This document shows, piece after piece, positions 7,960-16,448 of a stretch of 64,000 nucleotides of DNA. The translations under genes were made by a program, and so were the position numbers. The stretch is from Rhizobiales bacterium UBA1912 (GTDB lineage Bacteria > Pseudomonadota > Alphaproteobacteria > Rhizobiales > Devosiaceae): NCBI GenBank assembly GCA_002337455.1, contig DDGC01000014.1:326662-390661 (forward strand). The letters are read 5' to 3'. Numbering within the stretch: position 1 is the first letter of the stretch; every line of letters starts with the position of its first letter. The notes beneath the pieces are model-generated. The model was given only the letters and a program-made list of their open reading frames with translations, searched no databases and was not told the DNA's origin.

Positions 7960-8835
7960 TCACTCGCCAATCGCCTCCCTGATGCGCGGATCGATCAGAT
8001 CTTCAGCCCTGATCGGTCCGGGCAGCAGGCCAAGGGAGTTGGCATAGGTGATGAGCAGATCGAGTGAATTGCGGACACCGTCGAACCCCATCGGCTTGGG
8101 GTCGGGACCTTCGGGTTGCGGCACCGAAGCCTTGCCCTTCTTGAGCGCCCCGTAGAACTCGACGAGCAGGTCCATGTGATTGGCCACCATGTCTTCGGTG
8201 ACGGCAACGACGTGATTGATGGCAAAGCACTGGTGCTTGTCGTACCAGGCCTGCGCGGCCGCCTGAGGATTGGGGATCAGCGGCCTGACGCGCGGATCGT
8301 CGGACTTTAGGCCCAGGACGATGTCGAGTTCGCCGTCAAACAGCATCTGGTTCATTTTCTTGCCAGCCGGTGCACGCTCGCTGGGGTCGGGTGCCTCGGG
8401 GATATGCCCGTCCTCAAAGCTGATCCAATGCGCGGAATCGAGGTCGGCGCCATATTCCTCCTTGAGGATCCCGCGCAGCCAGGTGACTGTTGTCTGTGCG
8501 AAGGACCGCACGCCGATGCGTTTGCCGGCGATATCGGCCGGACTGCTCATTTCCACATTGGCGTTGACCGAGGCGAAGGGCTGCTGCAGGCGGCCGATCA
8601 TCACGGCCGGCAGCATGTGCAACGGCCGTCCGTAGCCCTTGGCCATGACGAGTGTGGTCATGGCCATTTCGCAAACATCGAAAGCCTGGCCGTTCACCAT
8701 GGGCTTGAACGCATCATGGGTCGCTTCGTAGTGGATGAATTCAAGATCGGCGCCGGGAACGGCGATATCGCCGTTCTTGATCGGCATGACGCTTGGGTGG
8801 TCCCCGAAAACCAGCTTGAGCGGCGTGTTGGCCAT
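7960..8835 (-). CDS. 4,5-dihydroxyphthalate decarboxylase-like protein (divergent paralogue)
   Basis: This protein of about 291 residues has no signal peptide and the type II periplasmic-binding-protein fold that Pht5-type 4,5-dihydroxyphthalate decarboxylases share with NMT1/THI5 proteins. Family landmarks are FDVCEMAMTTLVMAKGYG, SPADIAGKRIGVRSFAQTT and WLRGILKEEYGADLD. It is shorter and more divergent than its two paralogues at 9738-10703 and 17778-18764. The ATG at 8835 is favoured over a GTG two codons upstream because GGGAG lies eight bases before it. It starts just after the LigI-like amidohydrolase stop codon. It could decarboxylate an aromatic diacid, or act as a soluble binding protein; sequence alone does not decide. 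Confidence 0.75.
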   Translation of the reverse strand: MANTPLKLVFGDHPSVMPIKNGDIAVPGADLEFIHYEATHDAFKPMVNGQAFDVCEMAMTTLVMAKGYGRPLHMLPAVMIGRLQQPFASVNANVEMSSPADIAGKRIGVRSFAQTTVTWLRGILKEEYGADLDSAHWISFEDGHIPEAPDPSERAPAGKKMNQMLFDGELDIVLGLKSDDPRVRPLIPNPQAAAQAWYDKHQCFAINHVVAVTEDMVANHMDLLVEFYGALKKGKASVPQPEGPDPKPMGFDGVRNSLDLLITYANSLGLLPGPIRAEDLIDPRIREAIGE

Positions 8836-8837
8836 GC

Positions 8838-9698
8838 TCACAACTCCCTTTTAAGAACAGGATAAAGCCGCAGGGCATTGCCGCCCATGATCTTGGCCCG
8901 ATCGGATTCGGGCAGGAACGAAAAGGCGGATTCGCACATCTCGACGATGTCGGCGAGGCTGCCGGACGAGGCCGGATAGTTCGAACCCCAGGCGATATGA
9001 TCGGCGCCGAAGGCATCGAACAATCGCGGCGCCAGGGTTTGGATCGACGCCTTCCCCTCGCGGGCGATCTTGAGCACGGAAGGGGTGAATTTGACGACCA
9101 GTTGCTTATACCGCGCAAGATCGAAAACCACCTGCGCATCGGGATAAGGATCGCCCGCGGAAAGGTCGGGCTTGGCAAGGTGATCGAGGATCACCGGAAC
9201 GTCGGGGAAGCGATCCATCATGTCCGTGAGCATGGGCAACCCGCCGACGGTCAACTGGACGCAGATCGGCAAATTGGTTTCCGATGCATATTCCCAGACC
9301 GGATAGGTCTTAGGATCGTTGAGCCAATCGGCCTGTCCCGGCATTGTGCTGCCCGTGGTGAAAAACCGAAGCCCCGTGCATCCCCTGGCCACCCATGATT
9401 TCAGAGTCTCTACGGCGTCGGGCAGCATGGCGTCGATCGAGCAGACAGCTGTGAAGCGATCGGGATGCTGGGCGACTGCGTCGGCCACAAGGCTGCAATC
9501 GAACCCGTAAGTCGTCGAGGAATGCACCAATGCGGACTTCGCCACACCGGCGGCGTCCATGGCTTCAATCATCTCGGCCGCGGTGACCGAATGGGCGTCC
9601 TTGGACCAGTCCGAGCGCTTCCCGCCCAACGGCGAAATCGGATATGTGTCGGTGTCGGGCGATACGATATGGGGGTGGATGTCGATACGGGGATACAT
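8838..9698 (-). CDS. Amidohydrolase-2 family TIM-barrel hydrolase (LigI-like lactonase type)
   Basis: The 286-residue protein has the layout of 2-pyrone-4,6-dicarboxylate lactonase and L-fuconolactonase type enzymes: IDIHPHIVS at the N-terminus, GCTGLRFFTTG in the middle, PVILDHLAKPD, then HIAWGSNYPAS and GGNALRLYP at the end. The strand-8 aspartate expected from LigI (WGTDWP) reads asparagine here, as in its paralogue at 11834-12697. The start at ATG 9698 follows a GAAGG site. It sits between two decarboxylase-like genes, with 4 bases or fewer to the next gene. A lactone or ring-opening hydrolysis feeding the LigJ-like hydratase is the inferred job. Confidence 0.8.
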   Translation of the reverse strand: MYPRIDIHPHIVSPDTDTYPISPLGGKRSDWSKDAHSVTAAEMIEAMDAAGVAKSALVHSSTTYGFDCSLVADAVAQHPDRFTAVCSIDAMLPDAVETLKSWVARGCTGLRFFTTGSTMPGQADWLNDPKTYPVWEYASETNLPICVQLTVGGLPMLTDMMDRFPDVPVILDHLAKPDLSAGDPYPDAQVVFDLARYKQLVVKFTPSVLKIAREGKASIQTLAPRLFDAFGADHIAWGSNYPASSGSLADIVEMCESAFSFLPESDRAKIMGGNALRLYPVLKREL

Positions 9699-9737
9699 GT
9701 CTCTGGCCCTTCTTTGTTGTCTTGCCGCCACGAAGGC

Positions 9738-10703
9738 TCAGATGTCGACGAACATTTCGTCGCGCGAGTACAGCCGATCGATCAGCCGTTGCTGGTGCGC
9801 GTATTTGATGAGCGTATCGATTGCCGCCGCATTGGCCGCCATGCCGAAGGGCAGAGGATCGGGTCCAACGACGGGCATATCCTTGAGGTAGCGCCTGTCG
9901 GCAGCGTCGTGGGTTTCTCCACGCGCCAGCATCTCAAGCTGAACCTTCTTGGACGCTTCGAATGCGTCAACGAGCGCGCCCGGGAGCCAGGGATTGTCGG
10001 CCAGCACGCTGTCCTTGACCACAAGGACACCGTGGATCGGATATACGCCAGTCCGCGCAAACCACTCAACTTCCGCCTTGCTCGTATCGGGGATGACCTC
10101 GGGGAAGGCGTCGTCGGCAATTCCGCCACCCGACCAGTCTGCGGTCGGTGCGCCGGTGCGGCCAATCCCGGCATTGCCGGTGAAGCCGGCAGCCAGCTCG
10201 CCCTTGTGCATCATTTCCGCCAGCGAAGTACCTTGACGGACGTGTTTGACGTTCTCGGGCAGCTTCATCTCCGAAACGTGCTCTTCGTCGTCGACGATCC
10301 AGGTCACCTCGTCGGGGTCGACATCGTATTCGTTCTGCAAAATGCCGCGCGTCCAGACGCCCGTCGTCACCGAATAGGCCCGCACGCCAACCGCCTTGCC
10401 TTCCAGGTCCTTGGGCGTATCAACCCCGGCATCGGGTCGTTTGACCAGCCCCTGGTGGTGGAATCGCCGCATCAGGACGATCGGCAGCGCCTTGAACGGC
10501 GCGCCATGTGCACGGGCGATCATGTAGGTGGTCGGCGCCATCTCGCACACGTCATAAGCCTGCTCGCGCACCATGCGCCGGAACGCGGCAATGATCGGCT
10601 TGACCTCGACGAAATCCGGATTGACGCCCTCGATCGACACTTCGCCGTTCTTGAGCGCACGTGTCGTGCTCGTATCGCCCAGGGCGATCGAAAGATCCAA
10701 CAT
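9738..10703 (-). CDS. 4,5-dihydroxyphthalate decarboxylase-like protein
   Basis: The 321-residue, leaderless protein contains YDVCEMAPTTYMIARAHG, RFHHQGLVKRPDAG, GKAVGVRAYSVTTGVWTRG and WIVDDEEHVSEM. It is closely similar to the protein at 17778-18764 and more distantly to that at 7960-8835. Pht5 enzymes remove CO2 from 4,5-dihydroxyphthalate to give protocatechuate. The start at 10703 has GGAGAGAG upstream. It is the first gene of the locus A operon and faces a divergent LysR gene, so it is probably the first LysR-controlled cistron. A non-enzymatic solute-binding role is possible because the fold is shared with binding proteins. Confidence 0.8.
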   Translation of the reverse strand: MLDLSIALGDTSTTRALKNGEVSIEGVNPDFVEVKPIIAAFRRMVREQAYDVCEMAPTTYMIARAHGAPFKALPIVLMRRFHHQGLVKRPDAGVDTPKDLEGKAVGVRAYSVTTGVWTRGILQNEYDVDPDEVTWIVDDEEHVSEMKLPENVKHVRQGTSLAEMMHKGELAAGFTGNAGIGRTGAPTADWSGGGIADDAFPEVIPDTSKAEVEWFARTGVYPIHGVLVVKDSVLADNPWLPGALVDAFEASKKVQLEMLARGETHDAADRRYLKDMPVVGPDPLPFGMAANAAAIDTLIKYAHQQRLIDRLYSRDEMFVDI

Positions 10704-10801
10704 CAGCTTCTCTCTCCCGTGCTCGGCGTAACGCCGGCAGAATTCTTCTTGTTCGATGCCAATGGGTTTGGCATCCGCCAGCACTCTAGAAACTCCAACT
10801 T

Positions 10802-10838
10802 CATATCGCTATTTCTTTGCGACTAGCGTTACGATATG
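10802..10838. promoter_or_regulatory. Inverted repeat in the divergent LysR/locus A promoter region
   Basis: CATATCG (10802-10808) is mirrored by CGATATG (10832-10838), and CGCTA (10807-10811) by TAGCG (10824-10828). The nested dyads lie between the start codons of the LysR gene and the locus A operon, where LysR-type regulators normally bind. It is a candidate operator only. Confidence 0.5.
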
Positions 10839-10872
10839 CAAAAGATATCAACTTTGGCGATGGGACAGGTTC

Positions 10873-11814
10873 GTGTTCAATTTCAGGCTCTTGCGGCATC
10901 TGTGGTATTTCTCGATCGTCGCCGAGGAAAAGAATTTCCGCCGGGCTGCCGAACGGTTGGGCATTTCCCAGCCGCCATTGACCCAGCAGATCAAGATCCT
11001 GGAAAGCTCGCTTCAGCTCAAATTGCTCGAGCGTTCGCATCGCGAAACGACGCTCACGCCTGAGGGCGCAGCCATCCTGCCCGAGGTCAACCGGCTGCTC
11101 GAGCAGGCCGACCGGCTCAACATCATGGTCGCAGAGGCGCGTCGCGGCAATCTCGAGCGCATCACGATCGGGGCCATCACATCGACCATCCTGCACCTGC
11201 TGCCCGGCGTGATCGAGGATCTGCGCGCCATCCATCCCGACGCCAGCGTCAACGTGCTCGAAATGGACACCACGAGCGCTCTGCAGGCACTTTCGCGCAA
11301 CGAGATCGACCTGGCTCTCGGGCGTTTCCACGCCGCCGAGCAGGGCGTCAACGTCAAGCATCTGGTGATCGACAAATTGCACGTCGCACTGCCCACCAAT
11401 CACGACCTGCTGGCCAAGGACGAGATCTTCATCACCGACCTTGCGGAATATGAATGGATTCACTTTCCCCGCCGCATCAATCCGCGCAATTTCGACCTGG
11501 TGACGGCAGCCTGCAGCAAGCATGGATTTGCCCCGCGCCTCACCCATCAGGTCACCAACCAGCTCTCCCAGATGGCGTTCGTCGCGTGCGGCCTTGGCAT
11601 TGCCCTGCTGCCGCAATCGCTGCAGAGTTTCTACGTCGGGCATGTCGAATTCCGTCCTCTCAAACCCGATCTCGAAGTGGTGACCGCCGCGGCCGCCTGG
11701 ATCAACGACACCCCGCTGGTTCGTACTGTCGTCGATCTTGCCAGCCGTGGTGACTCCATGCGTGCCGCCCGGATTTCGTCGGCCGGCCATGAGCCGCGGG
11801 GTCTGCTGGAATAG
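10873..11814 (+). CDS. LysR-type transcriptional regulator of locus A
   Basis: The 313-residue protein starts at a GTG giving FNFRLLRHLWYFSIVAEEKN. The winged HTH follows with FRRAAERLGISQPPLTQQIK and ILESSLQLKLLERS. The C-terminal effector domain contains ITIGAITSTILHLLPGVI and GLGIALLPQ. An open frame extends upstream to 10756 but encodes nothing LysR-like before this GTG. The gene is divergent from the locus A operon, and a nested dyad lies between them, so it most likely senses the transported or pathway compound and switches that operon on. Confidence 0.88.
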   Translation: MFNFRLLRHLWYFSIVAEEKNFRRAAERLGISQPPLTQQIKILESSLQLKLLERSHRETTLTPEGAAILPEVNRLLEQADRLNIMVAEARRGNLERITIGAITSTILHLLPGVIEDLRAIHPDASVNVLEMDTTSALQALSRNEIDLALGRFHAAEQGVNVKHLVIDKLHVALPTNHDLLAKDEIFITDLAEYEWIHFPRRINPRNFDLVTAACSKHGFAPRLTHQVTNQLSQMAFVACGLGIALLPQSLQSFYVGHVEFRPLKPDLEVVTAAAAWINDTPLVRTVVDLASRGDSMRAARISSAGHEPRGLLE

Positions 11815-11833
11815 CCTGCGTTACCCATGCGGA

Positions 11834-12697
11834 TCAGGCCGAGACGGTCTCCCCTGCAAGCGCCCGATAAAGCTTGAGGGCGGTGCCGCCCATGATCCAG
11901 TCGCGATCAGCCTGCGAAACGCCGGCAAGGCAATCGTTGGCGAGATCGACCATGTCCTTGAGCGTGCCCTGCGAAGCGGGATAATTCGAACCCCATGCCA
12001 TCCGATCCGCACCGAAGGCCGACACCAGCCTGGGAAACAGGGTCAGGGGGTCGGATTTGCCGTCGCGCGATTCACGGAAATTGTTGGTTGTGACCTTGAG
12101 ATAAAGGTTAGGGAAGCGCGCCAGGCTCAGGATCGGTGCGGCATTCTCGTAAGGTGCGCCGTCGGAAAAGTCGCTGCGGCCCAAATGGTCGATCACGAAA
12201 GAGACATTGGGAAAGCTGGTCACCACGGTCTCGATCTGGTCGAGCATTTTTACCGTCGCATTTGTCGCGACAGGAATACCCAATTCACCCGCCAGCTCGT
12301 AGCACGGGAACACGCGTGGATCGGCGATGGACAGCCATGCTTCCTTGAGCGTGCTGCCACGCGCAAAGATGCGCATGCCGGTCAGTCCGCGCTCATACCA
12401 GTGGCGCATCTCTGCTGGAGCGTCCGGCTCAAGCACATTGACCGAAAAAACCCCCGTCAACCGACCGGGATGTTGTGAAACGGCGTCGGCCACATAGTCG
12501 CAATTGAACCCATAAGTGGTGGAGGAATGGACCACTGCGGCCTTGTCGACACCGGCAGCGTCCATGCTCTCGATAAGCGTATCGAGTTCGATGGAGCGGT
12601 CGTGCGACCAGTCCGAACGCTTGCCACCGATCGGGGACATCGGATAGCGCGCCGTATCCCGCGAAACGATATGGGGGTGAATGTCGACGACGGTCAT
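11834..12697 (-). CDS. Amidohydrolase-2 family TIM-barrel hydrolase, paralogue of 8838-9698
   Basis: The 287-residue protein begins MTVVDIHPHIVSRDTARYP and shares with its paralogue GGKRSDWS, VVHSSTTYGFNCDYVADAV, GLTGMRIFARGST, VIDHLGRSD, MAWGSNYPAS and GGTALKLY. The strand-8 residue is again asparagine. The start at 12697 has AGAGGAGA ten bases upstream. It converges with the LysR gene, whose stop lies 19 bases away. It may be the enzyme of locus B, downstream of the double-HTH regulator gene, acting on a substrate related to that of locus A. Confidence 0.8.
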   Translation of the reverse strand: MTVVDIHPHIVSRDTARYPMSPIGGKRSDWSHDRSIELDTLIESMDAAGVDKAAVVHSSTTYGFNCDYVADAVSQHPGRLTGVFSVNVLEPDAPAEMRHWYERGLTGMRIFARGSTLKEAWLSIADPRVFPCYELAGELGIPVATNATVKMLDQIETVVTSFPNVSFVIDHLGRSDFSDGAPYENAAPILSLARFPNLYLKVTTNNFRESRDGKSDPLTLFPRLVSAFGADRMAWGSNYPASQGTLKDMVDLANDCLAGVSQADRDWIMGGTALKLYRALAGETVSA

Positions 12698-12925
12698 AAT
12701 GCTGGATCTCCTCTGTGGGCGGCCGTTCGTCAGGTCTGAATCACGCTTTGATCGCGCGCCCGCTCCGAACCGCCTTTTGCCTACCAACAGACACCGTCAT
12801 GCCCCCTCCGCTCAAATTCCAAATCTGCCATCTGGCATAAGAAAAAGCAGAGCGAGGCAAATCCCACCCTGCGAAACGTCTATTCGCTCCGGCAGGCTTG
12901 GACATAAGAAAAATGGCGGCTCGGC

Positions 12926-14155
12926 TCAGTCTATCTGATGCGGCCCTTCGCGGAGGAAATCGAGAAATGCCCGCTGAAGGCGTGTTGCCTCCCAGTTAAT
13001 CCGGGTCGTGACCCCGATGGTCGCCGGAGGCGCTTCGATCGGATAGTCGATGGCCGCCAGATTGTGTCCCAGCTTCTTGTCCACCGACAGCTCCGAATGG
13101 GTCATCACAGCGATCCGCTTACTTTGTGAAAGCAGAATAAAAATTGTCAGCAGCGAATGGGTTTCGACGCTGAAATGGGGGAGCGGGCCATCGACGAAAA
13201 TGGATTCGAACACCTTGCGCCGCTGGGCGCCAACTCCGGGCGCGACCCATTCATAATTGCGGAAAGCCTCAAGTGTGACATCGTTCCTGCCCACCAGGGG
13301 ATGGGTGCGGGCCGCCGCCACGGTATAGGAATCGAACATCAAGGGCTCTTCGACCACGTCGTCGGTGGGGGGCGGTGATTTCAGGAGCCCGACAAGAAAG
13401 TCGATCGATCCACCGCGCAGCTTGGAGAGCAGTTCGTCATAGGGGGCATTGATCAGGCGAATGTTGACCTGCGGGTGAAGCTCGGCAAACTTTCCCAATT
13501 CCACCGAGATGTAATTGTTGCCCGCCAGAAGCAGCGAGCCGACAAGCAGCCGTCCACGCAGCAAGCCCTGATACGAACGCATCTCCTCCTGTGCCCACTC
13601 AAGTTCGCGGATGGCGAGCTGGAGTTCATTGGACAGGCGCGCGCCCACCGGATTGGTGCTGATCCCGTGGGCGGTGTGGGCGAACAATTTGCGGCCGAGC
13701 TGTTTTTCGAGGTTGCGGGCCGAACGTTGCAAGGATGCGAGCGAGACAGGCATATGTCGCGCGGCTTGCGCGAATGAGCCATATTCATGGACGGCGATCA
13801 GCGCCAGGATTTGTGCGCGCGTCAGGCGTCGGCTGGCAAGGTTGGCCTTCGAATTATCCGCCCCGCTGTCCTGAACCGCATCGATGGCCACCTCCATCTT
13901 GGAAAAGCACCGGCCTGCCCGGTTTTGCAGGATTCGGCCCATTTCGGTGACGTAGGACCCCGTGCGCGTTCGATCAAACAGCGTCACCTCGAGCTCGGCC
14001 TCGAGACTCTGCACCGCCTGGGTTACTGCTGACTGGGAGCGCAGCAATCCCTCGGATGCCCGCGAAATGCTTCCTAGCCGAGCGGCCTCGTAAAATGCCC
14101 GCAACTGGGTGAGGCTGGGAAAGAAAACCTCGGTATCGTGCAAATCGTTCGCCAT
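12926..14155 (-). CDS. LysR-family regulator with two tandem N-terminal HTH domains
   Basis: At 409 residues the protein is about 100 longer than a usual LysR regulator. Residues 15-74 form a LysR wHTH (LTQLRAFYEAARLGSISRAS, QSAVTQAVQSLEAELEVTLF). After a 35-residue linker, residues 111-170 form a second one (LTRAQILALIAVHEYGSFAQ, ASLQRSARNLEKQLGRKLFA). The usual effector domain follows (LLVGSLLLAGNNYISVELGK, GSIDFLVGLLKS). The start at ATG 14155 is chosen over a TTG three codons upstream; the ribosome site is weak. It lies 62 bases after the fused TTT permease gene on the same strand and probably regulates locus B. Confidence 0.88.
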   Translation of the reverse strand: MANDLHDTEVFFPSLTQLRAFYEAARLGSISRASEGLLRSQSAVTQAVQSLEAELEVTLFDRTRTGSYVTEMGRILQNRAGRCFSKMEVAIDAVQDSGADNSKANLASRRLTRAQILALIAVHEYGSFAQAARHMPVSLASLQRSARNLEKQLGRKLFAHTAHGISTNPVGARLSNELQLAIRELEWAQEEMRSYQGLLRGRLLVGSLLLAGNNYISVELGKFAELHPQVNIRLINAPYDELLSKLRGGSIDFLVGLLKSPPPTDDVVEEPLMFDSYTVAAARTHPLVGRNDVTLEAFRNYEWVAPGVGAQRRKVFESIFVDGPLPHFSVETHSLLTIFILLSQSKRIAVMTHSELSVDKKLGHNLAAIDYPIEAPPATIGVTTRINWEATRLQRAFLDFLREGPHQID

Positions 14156-14217
14156 AACTGCCAACAGGATAGACCACCTGCCAAGCGTTATCAGCCAGCG
14201 GACGCCATGTCAGCAGG

Positions 14218-16278
14218 TCACACCGATGGGATGATCGCCGCAAGCGGTGGGACCAGCGCACCGAGCACCGTGGAGGGCCACGGCACGCGGATGATCTGGT
14301 CAAAGACCACATAGACGAGCGCCGTCGCTGCCGCCGAGTTGACGATGCAGAGCTTCCAGGGTTCGCGCCCCTCGATACGCATGAAGGCAATGATCATCAC
14401 GGCGATGGCGGGGATCATGCCGATCAAGGCCATGACCAGCAGGAACCCGAGAACCCAGGCAAAGAACATCCCGGCGCGCATGACGATGGTGCGCGGGGTC
14501 AGGTTGTCGCCAGTGTCGATTCTGAGATCCATGTAGACATCGTCTTCTTCGCCGGTCCCTTCGGGCTTTGGGACGCCGCGGTTCGAGAAGATGACGAAGA
14601 CGAGGCTGACTGCACCGGCGATGATCGCCGTCGACGCCACGACGGTCGGACCGATGCGGGCGCTGAACGACCATTGCTGCGCTTCAACGAGCAAGTAGCC
14701 GGCGACCACTATGAAAAACACATAGAGCAGGTCCTCGGGGCGGAATACCGGGCGCGTGCTGGCCGGTAGCAAGACCCTGAGTCCTTTGCGTCCGAATTGC
14801 CCGAACAGCGGACGGAAGAGTACGAGGAACGAAAAGCCCAGCAAAACGATGACGCCCGGTCGTAAGAGCCAATCGGCATCATAGCGCATGATGGAGATCG
14901 ACATGTAGCGCTCCATCAGAGCGCCAAGCACCAGGCCAAGAATGAGCGGCGGGCGCGCCCATTTAAGCTGCTTCATCACCCATCCCAGAACACCGAAGCC
15001 CAGCAGGACGATCATATCGCCCCAGCTCTTCGAGCCCTGGAACGCGCCGACATAAACGATCGAGAGAATGATCGGTAGGACCAGCGTGTAGCGCAGGGTG
15101 GAGATCTTGGCCAACTGCCCGCTGAGCAGGAAGCAGACACCGGCGCCAAAGACGTTGGCCAGCGCGATGCTCCACACCATTGAATAGGTCATGTCGAGGT
15201 TGCGCGTCAGCATTTCGGGTCCCGGCACGATGCCATGGACCATGAGAGCGCTGAGCAGGATGGCCGTCGCCGCCCCGCCGGGAACGCCGAAGGCGATGGC
15301 CGGAACGAGGATGGCGCCGGTGCTCGCGTTGGTGGCCGCTTCGGGCGCGATGACACCGCGCACATCCCCCTTGGAGAACGTCTGACGCGCGCCCTTTTCG
15401 GTCTGGATGGCGTGACCGTAAGCAAACCAATCCAGTACAGACCCGCTGATGCCGGGGATCGCCCCGAGAACAGCGCCCAAGCCGCTGCACCGCAGGATCA
15501 GGAACCAGTTCTCGACGCAGTCCTTGAGTCCCTTGATCATGCCCTCGGTCGCGCTGAACTTTCGTTCTTCAGTCAGCGCGCGGCGCTTGATGGCCAGATC
15601 GCAAAGCTCGGGCAGCGCGAACAGTCCGAGCAATACAGGTAGCATGGGCACCCCATCCCAGAGATAGAGTACGCCGCCCGTCCAGCGCTGCTCTCCGGTC
15701 ATCAGATTGGTGCCGATCATACCGACGAGAATTCCGATGCAGGCGGCCACGACGCCGCGAAGCGGGGCGCTGCCGGAAAGCGCGGACACCATCGCAATGC
15801 CAAAAATGGTGATGGCGAGCAGTTCGGGTGTTGCGATGGTGAGCACCAGCGGGCGCAGGATCGGAATGGCCAATCCCAGGACCGCCGCCCCGACCAATCC
15901 GCCGACAAGCGAGGACCCATAAGCGGCGCTGAGCGCCCTGCCCGCCTCACCTTTTTTGGCCATGGCGTGGCCATCGAGAACCGTTGCCTGCGAGGCCGTC
16001 GTTCCGGGCACGCCGAACAAAACTGAAGGAATGGGGTCGGAGATCGAACTGGCGGCCATCATGCCCAGCAGCATGGCGATACCGGAAAACGGCTCCATGG
16101 TATAGGTAAACGGAACCAGCAGCGCAAAGCCCGTCAGCCCGCCGATACCGGGTAGCAGGCCAATGGCCAGCCCCACCAGGACACCGAGCCAGAGAAACAT
16201 GATCCGCTCGGGCTGCAAGACCGTCAGCAACGCCTGACCGGCGGCGTCCAGCATGGCTCCATCGAACAGGGTTTCCAT
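14218..16278 (-). CDS. TTT permease, fused TctA-TctB
   Basis: Residues 1 to about 500 are a TctA protein with GLLPGIGGLTGFALLVPFTY, LFGVPGTTASQATVLDGHAM, GAVLGAIPGISGSVLDWFAY and VIAPEAATNASTGAILVPAI. Instead of stopping, the protein continues for about 185 residues with four more hydrophobic segments separated by a charged stretch (EGTGEEDDVYMDLRIDTG), which matches a TctB-like domain in size and topology. No separate tctB gene lies nearby. The start at 16278 follows GGGAG. Together with the receptor encoded just upstream it would form a two-gene TTT system. It has a full-length paralogue at 22203-24254. Confidence 0.88.
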   Translation of the reverse strand: METLFDGAMLDAAGQALLTVLQPERIMFLWLGVLVGLAIGLLPGIGGLTGFALLVPFTYTMEPFSGIAMLLGMMAASSISDPIPSVLFGVPGTTASQATVLDGHAMAKKGEAGRALSAAYGSSLVGGLVGAAVLGLAIPILRPLVLTIATPELLAITIFGIAMVSALSGSAPLRGVVAACIGILVGMIGTNLMTGEQRWTGGVLYLWDGVPMLPVLLGLFALPELCDLAIKRRALTEERKFSATEGMIKGLKDCVENWFLILRCSGLGAVLGAIPGISGSVLDWFAYGHAIQTEKGARQTFSKGDVRGVIAPEAATNASTGAILVPAIAFGVPGGAATAILLSALMVHGIVPGPEMLTRNLDMTYSMVWSIALANVFGAGVCFLLSGQLAKISTLRYTLVLPIILSIVYVGAFQGSKSWGDMIVLLGFGVLGWVMKQLKWARPPLILGLVLGALMERYMSISIMRYDADWLLRPGVIVLLGFSFLVLFRPLFGQFGRKGLRVLLPASTRPVFRPEDLLYVFFIVVAGYLLVEAQQWSFSARIGPTVVASTAIIAGAVSLVFVIFSNRGVPKPEGTGEEDDVYMDLRIDTGDNLTPRTIVMRAGMFFAWVLGFLLVMALIGMIPAIAVMIIAFMRIEGREPWKLCIVNSAAATALVYVVFDQIIRVPWPSTVLGALVPPLAAIIPSV

Positions 16279-16410
16279 TGGCGATTTCTCCCTTGATCCG
16301 GGCCCAACTGGACCTTCGGACCTGCACATCCTGGCATGAGGAGGTGCGAAAGTGAAAAGACGGGCGAGCGCCGACCATGAGGCGGCTCGCCTTCTTGCGG
16401 CGCCAAGACA

Positions 16411-16435
16411 GGGAGGGGCTCGAAGCTCCCCTCCC
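16411..16435 (-). other. Intercistronic hairpin between receptor and permease genes
   Basis: GGGAGGGG (16411-16418) and CCCCTCCC (16428-16435) form a perfect eight-pair stem in the 170-base gap between the receptor stop codon and the fused permease start. It is in the same relative place as the hairpins after other binding-protein genes in this window. Confidence 0.6.
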
Positions 16436-16448
16436 CGCGGCGCTGACC

